DNA from: Desulfurobacterium atlanticum
GTDB lineage: Bacteria; Aquificota; Aquificia; Desulfurobacteriales; Desulfurobacteriaceae
DNA length: 64,000 nucleotides
Assembly: GCF_900188395.1 (NCBI RefSeq)
Contig: NZ_FZOB01000001.1
Coordinates: 1 to 64,000 of the forward strand
Direction: 5' to 3'
Program-made: the position numbers and the translations under genes
The notes under the pieces: model-generated
Database searches by the model: none
What the model saw: only the letters and a program-made list of their open reading frames with translations
Told to the model about the DNA's origin: nothing
Part shown: positions 46,656 to 56,084 of the stretch, in pieces
Layout of the letters: every line of letters starts with the position of its first letter
Numbering within the stretch: position 1 is the stretch's first letter

Positions 46656-47825
46656 ATGAAAATACATGAATATCAGGCAAAAGACATATTCAGAAAGTAT
46701 GGGTTGCCTGTTCCTGAAGGGAAGGTTGCACATTCAGCACATGAAGCAAAGCAGGCTGCAGAAGAGCTTGGAACTTCTGTGGTTGTAGTTAAAGCACAGG
46801 TTCATGCAGGTGGTAGAGGAAAAGCAGGCGGTGTTAAGCTTGCGAAATCTCCAGAAGAGGCGGCTGAAATAGCTGCAAATATGATAGGTAATCGCCTTAA
46901 AACTTACCAGAATCCCGAAGGTCTTCCTATTAATGTTGTTCTTATAGAGGCAGGTGTTAATATAGATAAGGAGTATTATGTAGGTATAACTCTTGATAGA
47001 GAAGTTTCACGGCCGGTTCTTATGGTTTCGGCGGCTGGCGGAATGGAGATAGAGGAGATAGCTAAAACAAATCCTGAATTGATTATAAAAGAGCATATAG
47101 ATCCTGTGACAGGACTTATGCCTTATCAGGCAAGGAAAATTACCTTTAAAATCGGCCTTACAGATAAAAAAGTTCTTTCTCAATTTGTAAGATTAGCAAT
47201 GACCCTTGCAAGAATGTATTTTGAACTTGATGCCTCTCTTATAGAGGTAAATCCACTTGTTTTAACTAAAGAGGGGAATCTTATCTGTCTTGATGCAAAG
47301 ATAGAGTTTGATGAGAATGCTCTTTTTAGGCATTGTGATATTCTTGAGCTTGAAGATACAACCCAGATTGATCCACTTGAGCTTGAAGCTAAAAAGTGGG
47401 ATTTGAACTATGTAAAGCTTGATGGAAATATAGGTTGTATGGTGAACGGTGCAGGACTTGCTATGGCTACAATGGATACTATTAAGTTTTACGGAGGAGA
47501 GCCAGCCAACTTTCTTGATGTTGGTGGTGGTGCTACTGTTGAAAGAGTTGCTGCGGCTTTCAAGTTGCTTCTTTCAGATCCAAATGTGAAAGCTATTTTT
47601 GTGAACATTTTTGGCGGTATAGTCAGGTGTGACAGAATTGCCGGCGGTATAGTTGAAGCAGCAAAACAGGTTAATCTTGATAGGCCACTAATAGTAAGAC
47701 TTGAAGGAACAAATGTTGAACTTGGAAGAAAAATGCTTGAGGAGAGCGGTCTTAATATAATTCCTGCCAAAGATATGGCAGATGGTGCAGAAAAGGCTGT
47801 TAAAGCTGCAAAAGGTGAACTTTAA
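46656..47825 (+). CDS. sucC: Succinyl-CoA synthetase beta subunit
   Basis: The 389-residue ATP-grasp subunit, starting [20 protein letters not shown]. It contains [15 protein letters not shown], the metal/nucleotide region EVNPL, and [15 protein letters not shown] near the C-terminus. In the reductive TCA cycle it makes succinyl-CoA from succinate and CoA with a nucleoside triphosphate. First gene of sucCD-korDABC after a 152-bp gap that should hold the promoter; I could not fix -35/-10 boxes there with confidence. Confidence 0.96.
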   Translation: MKIHEYQAKDIFRKYGLPVPEGKVAHSAHEAKQAAEELGTSVVVVKAQVHAGGRGKAGGVKLAKSPEEAAEIAANMIGNRLKTYQNPEGLPINVVLIEAGVNIDKEYYVGITLDREVSRPVLMVSAAGGMEIEEIAKTNPELIIKEHIDPVTGLMPYQARKITFKIGLTDKKVLSQFVRLAMTLARMYFELDASLIEVNPLVLTKEGNLICLDAKIEFDENALFRHCDILELEDTTQIDPLELEAKKWDLNYVKLDGNIGCMVNGAGLAMATMDTIKFYGGEPANFLDVGGGATVERVAAAFKLLLSDPNVKAIFVNIFGGIVRCDRIAGGIVEAAKQVNLDRPLIVRLEGTNVELGRKMLEESGLNIIPAKDMADGAEKAVKAAKGEL

Positions 47826-47843
47826 TTAAAGGGAGGATGAGAA

Positions 47844-48746
47844 ATGAGCGTTCTTATAGATAAAAACACAAAAGTAGTTGTTCAGGGTTTAACGGGAAAA
47901 GAGGGTTCTTTTCACGCTAAACAGTGCCTTGAATATGGAACTCAAATAGTTGCCGGAGTTACTCCTGGTAAAGGTGGACTTACATGGGAAGATGATGAGA
48001 AGAAGTATAAAGTTCCTGTGTTTAATACCGTTGAAGAAGCTGTTAAAGAAACAGGGGCAGATGCTTCTTTAATTTTTGTCCCACCGGCGTTTGCTGCAGA
48101 TGCAATACTTGAGGCTGCTGATGCCGGAATAAAGCTTATTATCTGCATTACAGAAGGGATTCCTGTTAATGATATGGTTAAAGTTAAAAGAGCTTTAGAG
48201 GGAACAGGTGTCAGGTATGTTGGTCCAAACTGTCCCGGTGTTATTACACCTGAAGAGTGTAAAATGGGAATTATGCCAGGGCACATTTTTAAGAAAGGTT
48301 ATGTTGGTATTGTTTCAAGAAGTGGAACATTAACATATGAAGCAGCTTATCAGCTTACAACACGAGGAATAGGTCAGTCAACGGTTATTGGTATCGGTGG
48401 AGACCCTGTTCCTGGGACAACCCATAAAGAAGCTGTGGAGATGTTTAATAATGACCCGGAAACAAAAGCTATAGTTCTTATAGGTGAGATTGGTGGAACT
48501 ATGGAAGAGGAAGCGGCAGAATACATTAAAAACAATGTGGATAAGCCGGTGATTGCTTATATAGCCGGTGTTACTGCGCCTCCTGGAAGAAGGATGGGAC
48601 ACGCGGGAGCTATTATTTCTGGTGGAAAAGGTGATGCTAAAAGTAAAATGGAAGCCTTAAGAGAAGCTGGTGCTTACGTTTGCGATACTCCGGCCGAAAT
48701 CGGCGCTATGGTGGAAAAAGCTTTAAAAGAAAGAGACCTTTTGTAA
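47844..48746 (+). CDS. sucD: Succinyl-CoA synthetase alpha subunit
   Basis: The 300-residue CoA-binding subunit with [15 protein letters not shown], the GPNCPGVI loop, [10 protein letters not shown] and the active-site histidine in [15 protein letters not shown] 47844 follows GGGAGGATG. Directly followed by kor genes, giving succinate to 2-oxoglutarate in one operon. Confidence 0.96.
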   Translation: MSVLIDKNTKVVVQGLTGKEGSFHAKQCLEYGTQIVAGVTPGKGGLTWEDDEKKYKVPVFNTVEEAVKETGADASLIFVPPAFAADAILEAADAGIKLIICITEGIPVNDMVKVKRALEGTGVRYVGPNCPGVITPEECKMGIMPGHIFKKGYVGIVSRSGTLTYEAAYQLTTRGIGQSTVIGIGGDPVPGTTHKEAVEMFNNDPETKAIVLIGEIGGTMEEEAAEYIKNNVDKPVIAYIAGVTAPPGRRMGHAGAIISGGKGDAKSKMEALREAGAYVCDTPAEIGAMVEKALKERDLL

Positions 48747-48756
48747 GGAGGAAAGT

Positions 48757-48996
48757 ATGACAAAGCCAAAAGGGATAGTTGAAATTAACGTTGAGTGGTG
48801 TAAAGGATGCAATGTTTGTGCTTCTGTATGTCCTACAGATGTTCTTGAACTTGACAGAGTTAGAGCTGTTATGACTGTTAAGCATCCTGAAAAGTGTATA
48901 GGATGTAATCAGTGTGAAATGATATGTCCAGATTTCTGTATCTATGTTTTTAAACCTGAAGAGTTTGAAGAAATTACAGGAAGTAAAAGTGCTTAA
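48757..48996 (+). CDS. korD: 2-Oxoglutarate:ferredoxin oxidoreductase delta (ferredoxin) subunit
   Basis: A 79-residue 2[4Fe-4S] subunit with CKGCNVCASVCP and CIGCNQCEMICP. It precedes korA, as in other four-subunit KOR operons. ATG 48757 follows AAGGAGGAAAGT. Confidence 0.9.
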   Translation: MTKPKGIVEINVEWCKGCNVCASVCPTDVLELDRVRAVMTVKHPEKCIGCNQCEMICPDFCIYVFKPEEFEEITGSKSA

Positions 48997-49008
48997 TGGA
49001 GGTTAAAA

Positions 49009-50172
49009 ATGGCAAAGCTTGAGTTAAAGTATGGAAACCATGCCTGTGCAGAAGCGGCAATTATCGCAGGTTGTAGATTTTACGCTGGATATCCTATTAC
49101 TCCTTCTTCTGAAATTGCAGAAAAAATGGCAGAGCTTCTTCCTAAAGTGAGAGGTGCTTTTATTCAGATGGAAGATGAGATTGGTGCTATGGGTTGTGCT
49201 ATAGGTGGGGCTTTTGCAGGTAAGAAGTCTATGACGGCTACATCCGGTCCCGGATTTTCTTTAAAAGTGGAGAATATCGGTTATGCTGTGATGTCTGAAG
49301 CTCCTGTGGTTATCGTGAATGTTCAAAGGGGCGGTCCTTCAACGGGTCTTCCGACTCAGGTTGGACAGCAGGATATACTTCAAACTCAGTGGGGACCTCA
49401 CGGAGATAAACTTATACCTGCTTTCTGTCCTGCTTCTGTTGAAGAGGTTATGGAAGAGACTATTAGAGCTTTCAACTGGGCAGAAAGGTTAAGAACACCT
49501 GTGGTGCTTCTTCTTGATGAAGTTATCGGCCATATGAAAGAGTCTGTTGATATGGAAAAGTTTGAAAATCCTGAAATCTGGAATAGAAAGAAGCCAAAGG
49601 TTTCTCCTGAAGAGTATCTTGCTTATAAACCTGAAGAGGATGATGTTCCTGCTCTTGCTGATTTTGGAGATGGTTATAGATACCATGTAACAGGGCTTAT
49701 GCACGATTACACAGGCTTTCCGACAACAAATCCAGAAATGTGTCAGGAGCTTGTTGAAAGACTTATAAGAAAGGTGAGAAGGAGAGCTAAAGAGCTTGAA
49801 AAAAATGAGGAATTTATGCTTGATGATGCTGAATTTGCGATTGTTGCTTTCGGTTCAACTGCAAGATCTGCAAAGCTTGCTGTTAAGCTTGCAAGGGAGA
49901 AAGGTATTAAAGTTGGACTTTTCAGACCTGTAACTCTTTTCCCTTCACCTGAAGAAACTCTTTACAGACTTGCTGGGAAAGTAAAGGCTATACTTGTTCC
50001 AGAGCTTAATATGGGGCAGTATGTTCTTGAAGTTGAAAGATGCACAAAAGGGCAGTGTCCGATTTTCAGAATGAACAGAGCAAACGGCCAGATGATATAT
50101 CCGTTTGAAATTCTTGAAAAGATAGAAGAGATAGCAAGTAGAAAAATAGTTATTCCAGTTTCAAAAGCTTAA
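49009..50172 (+). CDS. korA: 2-Oxoglutarate:ferredoxin oxidoreductase alpha subunit
   Basis: A 387-residue alpha subunit with GCRFYAGYPITPSSEIAE, MEDEIGAMGCAIGGAFAGKK, TSGPGFSLK and NVQRGGPSTGLPTQ. The last block is typical of 2-oxoglutarate enzymes rather than PorA. Together with reduced ferredoxin the complex carboxylates succinyl-CoA to 2-oxoglutarate, the key step of the reductive TCA cycle. Confidence 0.93.
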   Translation: MAKLELKYGNHACAEAAIIAGCRFYAGYPITPSSEIAEKMAELLPKVRGAFIQMEDEIGAMGCAIGGAFAGKKSMTATSGPGFSLKVENIGYAVMSEAPVVIVNVQRGGPSTGLPTQVGQQDILQTQWGPHGDKLIPAFCPASVEEVMEETIRAFNWAERLRTPVVLLLDEVIGHMKESVDMEKFENPEIWNRKKPKVSPEEYLAYKPEEDDVPALADFGDGYRYHVTGLMHDYTGFPTTNPEMCQELVERLIRKVRRRAKELEKNEEFMLDDAEFAIVAFGSTARSAKLAVKLAREKGIKVGLFRPVTLFPSPEETLYRLAGKVKAILVPELNMGQYVLEVERCTKGQCPIFRMNRANGQMIYPFEILEKIEEIASRKIVIPVSKA

Positions 50173-50188
50173 TTTCAGGAGGTAAATT

Positions 50189-51049
50189 ATGCTTCAGCCT
50201 GTTGATATTCCAATGGATAAAGTAAAGGAAAGAAAAATCTACTTTAAATATTTAAGAACAGATAAACTTCCCCACATCTGGTGTCCTGGATGTGGAAACG
50301 GTCAGGTTTTAAAGGCTATCTGTTTTGCTCTTGATAGACTCGGTATAGATAAGAATGATGTTGCAATGGTTTCAGGTATCGGTTGTTCTTCAAGAACACC
50401 AGGATACTTTGACGGTTATACCCTTCATACTACTCACGGAAGAGCTCTTGCATTTGCAACAGGAGTAAAACTTGCAAGACCGGAACTTAATGTTATCGTA
50501 ACAACCGGGGATGGTGATTGCACAGCTATTGGTGGAAATCACTTTATTCATGCCTGCCGCAGGAATATTGACATGACAGTTCTTCTGTTTAATAACTGGA
50601 TTTACGGTATGACAGGTGGACAGGTTTCTCCTACTACTCCTGAGACTCATTACGCTACAACTGCTCCTTACGGAAATATTGACCCGAACTTTTCAATTGC
50701 TGACCTTGCAATCGGTGCTGGGGCTACGTTTGTAGCAAGAGGAACTGCATATCACGTTACAGAGCTTGTAAATCTTATAGAAGCTGGATTAAAACATAAA
50801 GGTTTTTCTCTCATTGAAGTTTTAACGCCGTGTCCTATCCAGTATGGTAGAAGGAATAAGATGGGAATTGTTGATAGTTATAAGTGGCTTAAAGAAAATA
50901 CCCTTCCACTTAAGGCGTGGGAGAAACTTCCTGAGGAGAAAAGAGAGGGTAAATTGCCAAGGGGAATTCTCCACCATCTTACAGATAGAGATGAATATAC
51001 AGAAAGATACTACAGGATGGTGGAAAAAATCGCTGGAGGTAATGAGTAA
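50189..51049 (+). CDS. korB: 2-Oxoglutarate:ferredoxin oxidoreductase beta subunit
   Basis: The 286-residue TPP subunit. It has WCPGCGNGQVLKAI, GIGCSSR, HTTHGRALAFATGVKLA and the TPP motif GDGDCTAIGGNHF followed by NNWIYGMTGGQ-x-SPTTP, the KOR pattern. ATG 50189 follows CAGGAGG. It overlaps korC by one base. Confidence 0.94.
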   Translation: MLQPVDIPMDKVKERKIYFKYLRTDKLPHIWCPGCGNGQVLKAICFALDRLGIDKNDVAMVSGIGCSSRTPGYFDGYTLHTTHGRALAFATGVKLARPELNVIVTTGDGDCTAIGGNHFIHACRRNIDMTVLLFNNWIYGMTGGQVSPTTPETHYATTAPYGNIDPNFSIADLAIGAGATFVARGTAYHVTELVNLIEAGLKHKGFSLIEVLTPCPIQYGRRNKMGIVDSYKWLKENTLPLKAWEKLPEEKREGKLPRGILHHLTDRDEYTERYYRMVEKIAGGNE

Positions 51050-51660
51050 TGAGATATGAGATAAGGGTTATAGGTTCAGCCGGGCAGGGTTCACTTCTTG
51101 CTGCTTACGTTCTTGCCCAGGCAGGGGTTGAGGATGGATATCATGTAACCCAGACTGCGACTTATGGTGCTGCCATGAGAAGTGGTACATCTATGGGTGA
51201 TGTTGTTATCTCAAATGAGCCGATAGATTTTCCAAAAGTTATAGACCTTGATGCTATTATAATTCAATCTCAGGAAGCTTATGATGAGATGGTTGGCGGG
51301 AAGCCTGTAAGGCTTGACCCTGAGTGTGGTGATAAAAATGCTGATATTCTTGTAAAAGTTAAGGATGGTGCTATTGTTGTTTTTGATGCTGATCTTGTTA
51401 AATGTGACCTTGAAGCTAACAGATATAAGCTTATTCCTGCACCGATAGCAAGAACAGCAACAGAGGTGGTTGGAAAAAGGCAAACGATGAACATTGTTGC
51501 TCTTGGTGTTCTCTGTGAAGCGTTAAAGGATTCAGTGGCTCCAATATCTGAAGAAGCTTTCGTAAAAGCTATTGAAAAAGCTGTTCCATCAAGATTTGTT
51601 GAGCTGAATAAGAAGGCTTTTGCGGAAGGGTTGAAGATAGCTAAAGAGGCTGTTAAGTGA
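51049..51660 (+). CDS. korC: 2-Oxoglutarate:ferredoxin oxidoreductase gamma subunit
   Basis: The 203-residue gamma subunit starting RYEIRVIGSAGQGSLLAA, with TATYGAAMRSGTSMGDVVIS, the gamma signature in its KOR form. Last gene of sucCD-korDABC, followed at once by a strong terminator. Confidence 0.93.
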   Translation: MRYEIRVIGSAGQGSLLAAYVLAQAGVEDGYHVTQTATYGAAMRSGTSMGDVVISNEPIDFPKVIDLDAIIIQSQEAYDEMVGGKPVRLDPECGDKNADILVKVKDGAIVVFDADLVKCDLEANRYKLIPAPIARTATEVVGKRQTMNIVALGVLCEALKDSVAPISEEAFVKAIEKAVPSRFVELNKKAFAEGLKIAKEAVK

Positions 51661-51663
51661 TTA

Positions 51664-51690
51664 GGGGGATATATCCCCCTTCTTTTTAGT
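51664..51690 (+). terminator. Rho-independent terminator after korC
   Basis: The palindrome GGGGGATATATCCCCC (51664-51679) is followed by TTCTTTTT. It begins three bases after the korC stop and ends in the stop codon of the convergent pilin-like gene. Confidence 0.88.
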
Positions 51691-53083
51691 ATTCAAGCCA
51701 TTTTTCAATTTTTATTTTTCCACCTGTTGCTCCATTTTCTATCTGCCTTTTGAGTTCGCAAAATAAGTTTTTATATACTCCTGAAATTCCGTAATCTGTT
51801 CCATTGTTGCAAAACATTTTAATTTCTTCATAAGTTAAACCACTTCCAGCAAAATCCCATTTCCCTTTAAAAGAAACATTTCCCTCAGGAACAATAACAG
51901 CCATGTTTCGTGGGTAATGTGCTGATGCATCTGAATTAATTCCATGGGCTGTAAGTCCCTTGTCAGCCCAGACTACCCAATTTGTATATTGTTTAGTGCT
52001 TCCTGTTTGGTCTATAAGATATTGGCTGTTTAAATTCTGGTTTAGTGTAAACTTCCCTTCAGTAAGAATAAAAATGTTGGATGCCTTTGTTTCTGCTTCT
52101 CCAGCAGTAATTTTGATGAAATCCTGAGTTGCTCCTACTATTTCCTCTTTCCCGTACAGTAGAATATTGTAGTTTTCTTCGGGCTTAGCTGTAAGATATA
52201 TAAATTCTTTCCCTCCATTCAACAATATTTTCCCTTTGGCCAGCACTTTTATGTCTATATTTTCTATACTTCCTGTTTCTATACTTCCTGTTTTTTTAAA
52301 GACACCGTTTGCGTTGGAGTTTACAACTATATCCTGCTGTGCTGCAATAGTTATGTTAAATTTATCATCTGTTGGTTCTATCTGGGTATTAATAGTTACC
52401 GTTTTTCCGCAAACCGTCACTATGCCGTCTCCATTTTTATCATAAGGATTAAAATTAAGTGAGTAATCACTATTGTAATTTCCGTAGTCACACGCTGTTT
52501 CTTCGGGGAAAATTTCGTCGGCATTTATGTTTGAAACCCGAGGTATTTGTGGATTTGTAAGGTAATCTATGGTAAATCCTGCATCTTCCATCTGTTCTTT
52601 TGAACTTTCATCTGCAAACTTCAAAACTCCCATATATGCGTCACTCCATTTTCCTCCATCAAAGTTTTCAACGTGATATGTCCCATTTATTGAAAAAGGA
52701 TAGAAGTTTCCTCTTCCTAAAGAGAATTCAACAATGACTTCCCTTACCGAATTTCTGTAAATTCCTTTTGATTGTATTCTTACTCTATTGCCGCTTTGCT
52801 TATTTATAGAAACATCAAAATTGCCGTATCTTAGGTTTTTTTGCACTCTATTTGGAGAGCATGTTGCACTTTTACAATCAATATCACCTTTTTTTATTTC
52901 AGTTAGTGCTACCTCTACGCCGCTTTGAGCGGCTCTTAAAGCTTTTAAGCTATTAATTGTTTTTGCGGTTGTTCCTGTTTCCTGATTTATTACATATGCA
53001 CCTATCGCTCCTGCTATACTTAGAACGGCAATTGTTCCAAGAATTGTGACAAGAACCATTCCTTTTCTCATTGTTTTCCTCAT
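51686..53083 (-). CDS. PilX-like large pilus-associated protein (paralogue 1)
   Basis: A 465-residue protein with a pilin-like N-terminus: short basic leader, a hydrophobic helix (about 8-31), then ALRAAQSGVE, the hallmark of PilX_N/GspK-type proteins. There is no G-FTLxE cleavage motif. The extracellular part has CDYGNYN (198-204), a calcium-loop-like D215-x-N217-x-D219-G-I, and a tail G-L-T-Y-E-E-I...C-E-L-K...K-W-L-E-Y. These are shared with the two upstream paralogues. Possibly a pilus-tip or adhesin component; no named function can be given. Last gene of the minor-pilin operon. Confidence 0.75.
   Translation of the reverse strand: MRKTMRKGMVLVTILGTIAVLSIAGAIGAYVINQETGTTAKTINSLKALRAAQSGVEVALTEIKKGDIDCKSATCSPNRVQKNLRYGNFDVSINKQSGNRVRIQSKGIYRNSVREVIVEFSLGRGNFYPFSINGTYHVENFDGGKWSDAYMGVLKFADESSKEQMEDAGFTIDYLTNPQIPRVSNINADEIFPEETACDYGNYNSDYSLNFNPYDKNGDGIVTVCGKTVTINTQIEPTDDKFNITIAAQQDIVVNSNANGVFKKTGSIETGSIENIDIKVLAKGKILLNGGKEFIYLTAKPEENYNILLYGKEEIVGATQDFIKITAGEAETKASNIFILTEGKFTLNQNLNSQYLIDQTGSTKQYTNWVVWADKGLTAHGINSDASAHYPRNMAVIVPEGNVSFKGKWDFAGSGLTYEEIKMFCNNGTDYGISGVYKNLFCELKRQIENGATGGKIKIEKWLEY
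52261..52290. repeat. 15-bp perfect tandem duplication in the PilX-like gene
   Basis: TTTCTATACTTCCTG occurs twice in a row, adding five in-frame residues (G-S-I-E-T repeated on the coding strand). A recent slippage-type expansion in an exposed part of the protein. Confidence 0.9.
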
Positions 53084-53105
53084 GAATCAGGGTTTATTTA
53101 ATAAT

Positions 53106-54446
53106 TTAATATTCCTTCCAGTAGATTATTTTAATTTCCCCGCTTCCTGTTTCAATCTGTGTTTTAAGTTCACAGTACAGCTGTTTTACAGTTTCAGGAA
53201 TTCCCAGAGATGTTCCGTTTAAACAGTAGTTAACTATATCTTTATAGGAAAGGCCGCTTCTGTCCTCGCTTCCGCTGAACGCCCAGTGGTCAAATACAGC
53301 ATCACCGTTTGCAACTATTACAGAAAAATTCCTTACAGTTGAAGAGGAACCGGCAATATCAAATCCTCCATTTTCACTGTTTATTCCTTTGTCACCCCAT
53401 AATACGAAATTAACGTCGTTTCGCGTTGTTGCTGTGTCATCTATAATGTCTCTGTTTACATTGATTTCACCTTCTGTCATAATAAATACATTTGAAACGT
53501 TAGCTGTGTTCTGGTTCCCTGAAATAGAGATAAACTGTCCAGTTGTATCGGGACTTGAGATTTCATTTTTTGCATATAAAATAAGATTAAAACCTTCATC
53601 GGCTCCTGAAAAGTCTATATTGCTATTTCTATCAAAATATGCTGTATCACCGGCAATAATACTTAAATCTGAAGCACTACCAACCTTTTGTTTCAATGTT
53701 GTGTTTGGAGTGAATGTTACGTTTCCTTTTGCTGCTATAACTGTATCTTTATTAAAGTAGATAAGGGCATCATCTAATGTAATGTTTTTCCCGCAAACAA
53801 CAATTTTTCCATCATTATTGACATCTTCAGGGTCATTTTTTACTACTAAATCTGTGTTGTAATTGCCATAATCACACTCTGATTCGGAAGGGTAAAAGAT
53901 AGAACTATCTATATCTGCAACTTTTGGAACATCAAGTGTGTTTGATATTGTTATTTTAAAGCCGATATCTGTTAATTCTTCATAGGTGTTGTTATCTATG
54001 GTTTTAACACCAGCTTCTGCTTCGGTCCAGTTTCCAGAGCCAGTGTTGTCAAAATCATTTATTTTAAAAAGTCCGTTTATTGCGAAAGGGTAAAAAATCC
54101 CTGTCTTTTCAACTTTTACTTCAACTTTCCTTAAAGCGTTGCTGGTTTTTCCTGTGGAGATTATGGTTATTGAATTGTCAGAGTTTTTTGTGAGATTCAC
54201 ATAGAAATAACTGCCATCTATTGTTCCGTTGAAAGCATAGGGAAAAGTGCCAACTCCATTTTTTAATTTTACAAGGGCTTCTTCTACTCCACTTTGAGCG
54301 GCTTTTAAGGCTTTAATACTGTCTTTGGTAGATTTTGCTGTTTTTGTCTCTCTTGAAATTACATATCCCGCTACTCCTCCGAGCAAAGAGAGAATTGCCA
54401 CAAATGCAAGCGTTGTTTCAATTACAAGTCCTCTTCTTGTCATCAA
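53106..54446 (-). CDS. PilX-like large pilus-associated protein (paralogue 2)
   Basis: A 446-residue paralogue of its neighbours with the same plan: R-R-G-L-V start and hydrophobic helix (about 8-31), ALKAAQSGVEEAL, FYPFAINGLF, CDYGNYN (191-197), a D208-x-N210-x-D212-G-K-I calcium-like loop, and the tail G-L-S-Y-K-D-I...C-E-L-K...Y-W-K-E-Y. It starts within the last bases of paralogue 3 (ATGA overlap), so the genes are cotranscribed. Function unknown; secreted and pilus-linked by context. Confidence 0.75.
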   Translation of the reverse strand: MMTRRGLVIETTLAFVAILSLLGGVAGYVISRETKTAKSTKDSIKALKAAQSGVEEALVKLKNGVGTFPYAFNGTIDGSYFYVNLTKNSDNSITIISTGKTSNALRKVEVKVEKTGIFYPFAINGLFKINDFDNTGSGNWTEAEAGVKTIDNNTYEELTDIGFKITISNTLDVPKVADIDSSIFYPSESECDYGNYNTDLVVKNDPEDVNNDGKIVVCGKNITLDDALIYFNKDTVIAAKGNVTFTPNTTLKQKVGSASDLSIIAGDTAYFDRNSNIDFSGADEGFNLILYAKNEISSPDTTGQFISISGNQNTANVSNVFIMTEGEINVNRDIIDDTATTRNDVNFVLWGDKGINSENGGFDIAGSSSTVRNFSVIVANGDAVFDHWAFSGSEDRSGLSYKDIVNYCLNGTSLGIPETVKQLYCELKTQIETGSGEIKIIYWKEY

Positions 54447-56059
54447 TACTCTTTCCAGTTTTTAATGTTTAAATTTTCAAATCCTTCTTTCTCTATCAAC
54501 TTTTTAAGTTCGCATATCACATTTGATAATGGCGAGTTTACACTTTCTGTGTAGTTACACCATTCAACTATCTCCTCGTAGGTTAAGCCATTTCTTTTTT
54601 CCCTTCCTGAAAAGAACATATCACCAAGAGTTAGATTTCCCTGAGTTAAAAATCCTATGTATCTTATTTCATCCCCACTGTTTGCTACGTATTTTATTTT
54701 TCCTGCGTTTATGTCTCCGTCTGACCACACAAGCAGATCAAGCCACTCTCTGCCGCTTATATTGATAAAGTTGTTATCGCCCATATCTATACCATTTTTT
54801 GATATAAGGACAACACTACTCTTCTGGTCCAGGTCTGCTGATGCGTATCCTGAAATATCAAACAGATAGGTGCCTTCGCCAGAACCGGGGGCTGAAAGTT
54901 CAGAGATTATTTTATCTCCTGCATAGATGAATGTCTGATAATTTTCGCTTTTCCCTGAAAGTTGCAGTTCGGAGTTAAGGTAAATGTCTCCTTCTTTTGC
55001 AATGATGGAAACAAGTTTTTCATCTGTGGCGTATATATGGATTTGGTCATTGATTTTTATATCTCCTTCTTCAGATATAAAGCTTATATTTACACTATCA
55101 CTATTACTGTTTCCTCCTCCAGAACTTAAGCTTCCTATATTGGCGTTAACTTCAATATCGCCGGTTGTTTTTATCACAAGAGAGGCATCATTTATATCTG
55201 TGCTTGAGATGCTGGTTTCAATACTTATAGGTCCACCGTCATTACAGAGCACTATTTTTCCATCTCCATTTTTGTCTTCTAACTTTACATAGGTTCCATC
55301 TTTGATATAAACAGCAGGATAGGAATAGCTGATTCTACCAGGCCCTGTTGCAATGGAAACGCTATCTATCTTTTCAACGTTGTTTATATCGCATTCATAC
55401 TCTGGAAATGCGATGTTTAAGTCTTCCACCTTCGGTATAAAAGCGCTGTTAGCGTCCTGGAATAAAGGAGCAAGTCTTTGTCTCATCTCTTCTGTGATTG
55501 TGCCGTCTGGTCCTACAACAAACTTAATGTTCCAGGAAGTTCCATCTATTGAGATTTTATCGTTGCAAAATCCGAAGCCTTCTCCAGCCCAGAAAATTGT
55601 TTCATTTTCCCATTCTCTTGACCCGGGAGCACCAACATTTATAAAATCACATATAGTTAACATTTCTCCAGCAGCAAAAGACCTTAACGCTCCTCCTTCA
55701 GGTTCTATTGTAACTTCTACAATCCTGCTGTTTCCGTTAAGATACCCTGTGGATGTTAACAGATAACTTCCATCATTTTTCTTCTTTATTATGACGGTGT
55801 AATTTCCATTTTTTATATTTCCTATAAGTTTGTATGTATTATTGTCAACTTTTTCAAGCTGGGATAACCTGTTGGATTTTACATACGTTAGAGCTGTTTC
55901 TATTCCTGATTGGGCAATCCGCAGGGCTGCTACACTCTTTTTTGTTCTGTGACCGGTTCCTGTTCTTTGCATCACCGTGTATGTTGCAATTCCTCCTGCT
56001 ATGGTAAGAACAGCGATTATTCCCAACGTTGCCACAATAACAAAACCTTTTCTTTTCAT
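54443..56059 (-). CDS. PilX-like large pilus-associated protein (paralogue 3)
   Basis: At 538 residues this is the largest and most divergent of the three. It has a basic MKRKGF start, hydrophobic helix (about 5-28), ALRIAQSGIETAL, an I-P-K-V-x-D-L-N...ECD segment in place of CDYGNYN, the calcium-like loop D262-x-N264-x-D266-G-K-I, and the tail G-L-T-Y-E-E-I...C-E-L-K...N-W-K-E-Y. ATG 56059 is chosen because GGAGG stands six bases upstream; a longer frame to 56083 lacks such a site. It follows the PilW-like gene. Confidence 0.77.
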   Translation of the reverse strand: MKRKGFVIVATLGIIAVLTIAGGIATYTVMQRTGTGHRTKKSVAALRIAQSGIETALTYVKSNRLSQLEKVDNNTYKLIGNIKNGNYTVIIKKKNDGSYLLTSTGYLNGNSRIVEVTIEPEGGALRSFAAGEMLTICDFINVGAPGSREWENETIFWAGEGFGFCNDKISIDGTSWNIKFVVGPDGTITEEMRQRLAPLFQDANSAFIPKVEDLNIAFPEYECDINNVEKIDSVSIATGPGRISYSYPAVYIKDGTYVKLEDKNGDGKIVLCNDGGPISIETSISSTDINDASLVIKTTGDIEVNANIGSLSSGGGNSNSDSVNISFISEEGDIKINDQIHIYATDEKLVSIIAKEGDIYLNSELQLSGKSENYQTFIYAGDKIISELSAPGSGEGTYLFDISGYASADLDQKSSVVLISKNGIDMGDNNFINISGREWLDLLVWSDGDINAGKIKYVANSGDEIRYIGFLTQGNLTLGDMFFSGREKRNGLTYEEIVEWCNYTESVNSPLSNVICELKKLIEKEGFENLNIKNWKEY

Positions 56060-56084
56060 TTTTGCCTCCGCAGTAAGGTTCAAA

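Noticed and set aside
51686-53083. Dockerin/cellulosome assignment from the DxNxDGxI loops
   Set aside because: Only one loop per protein occurs and the second half of a dockerin is missing; pilin-like N-termini and operon context point to pili.
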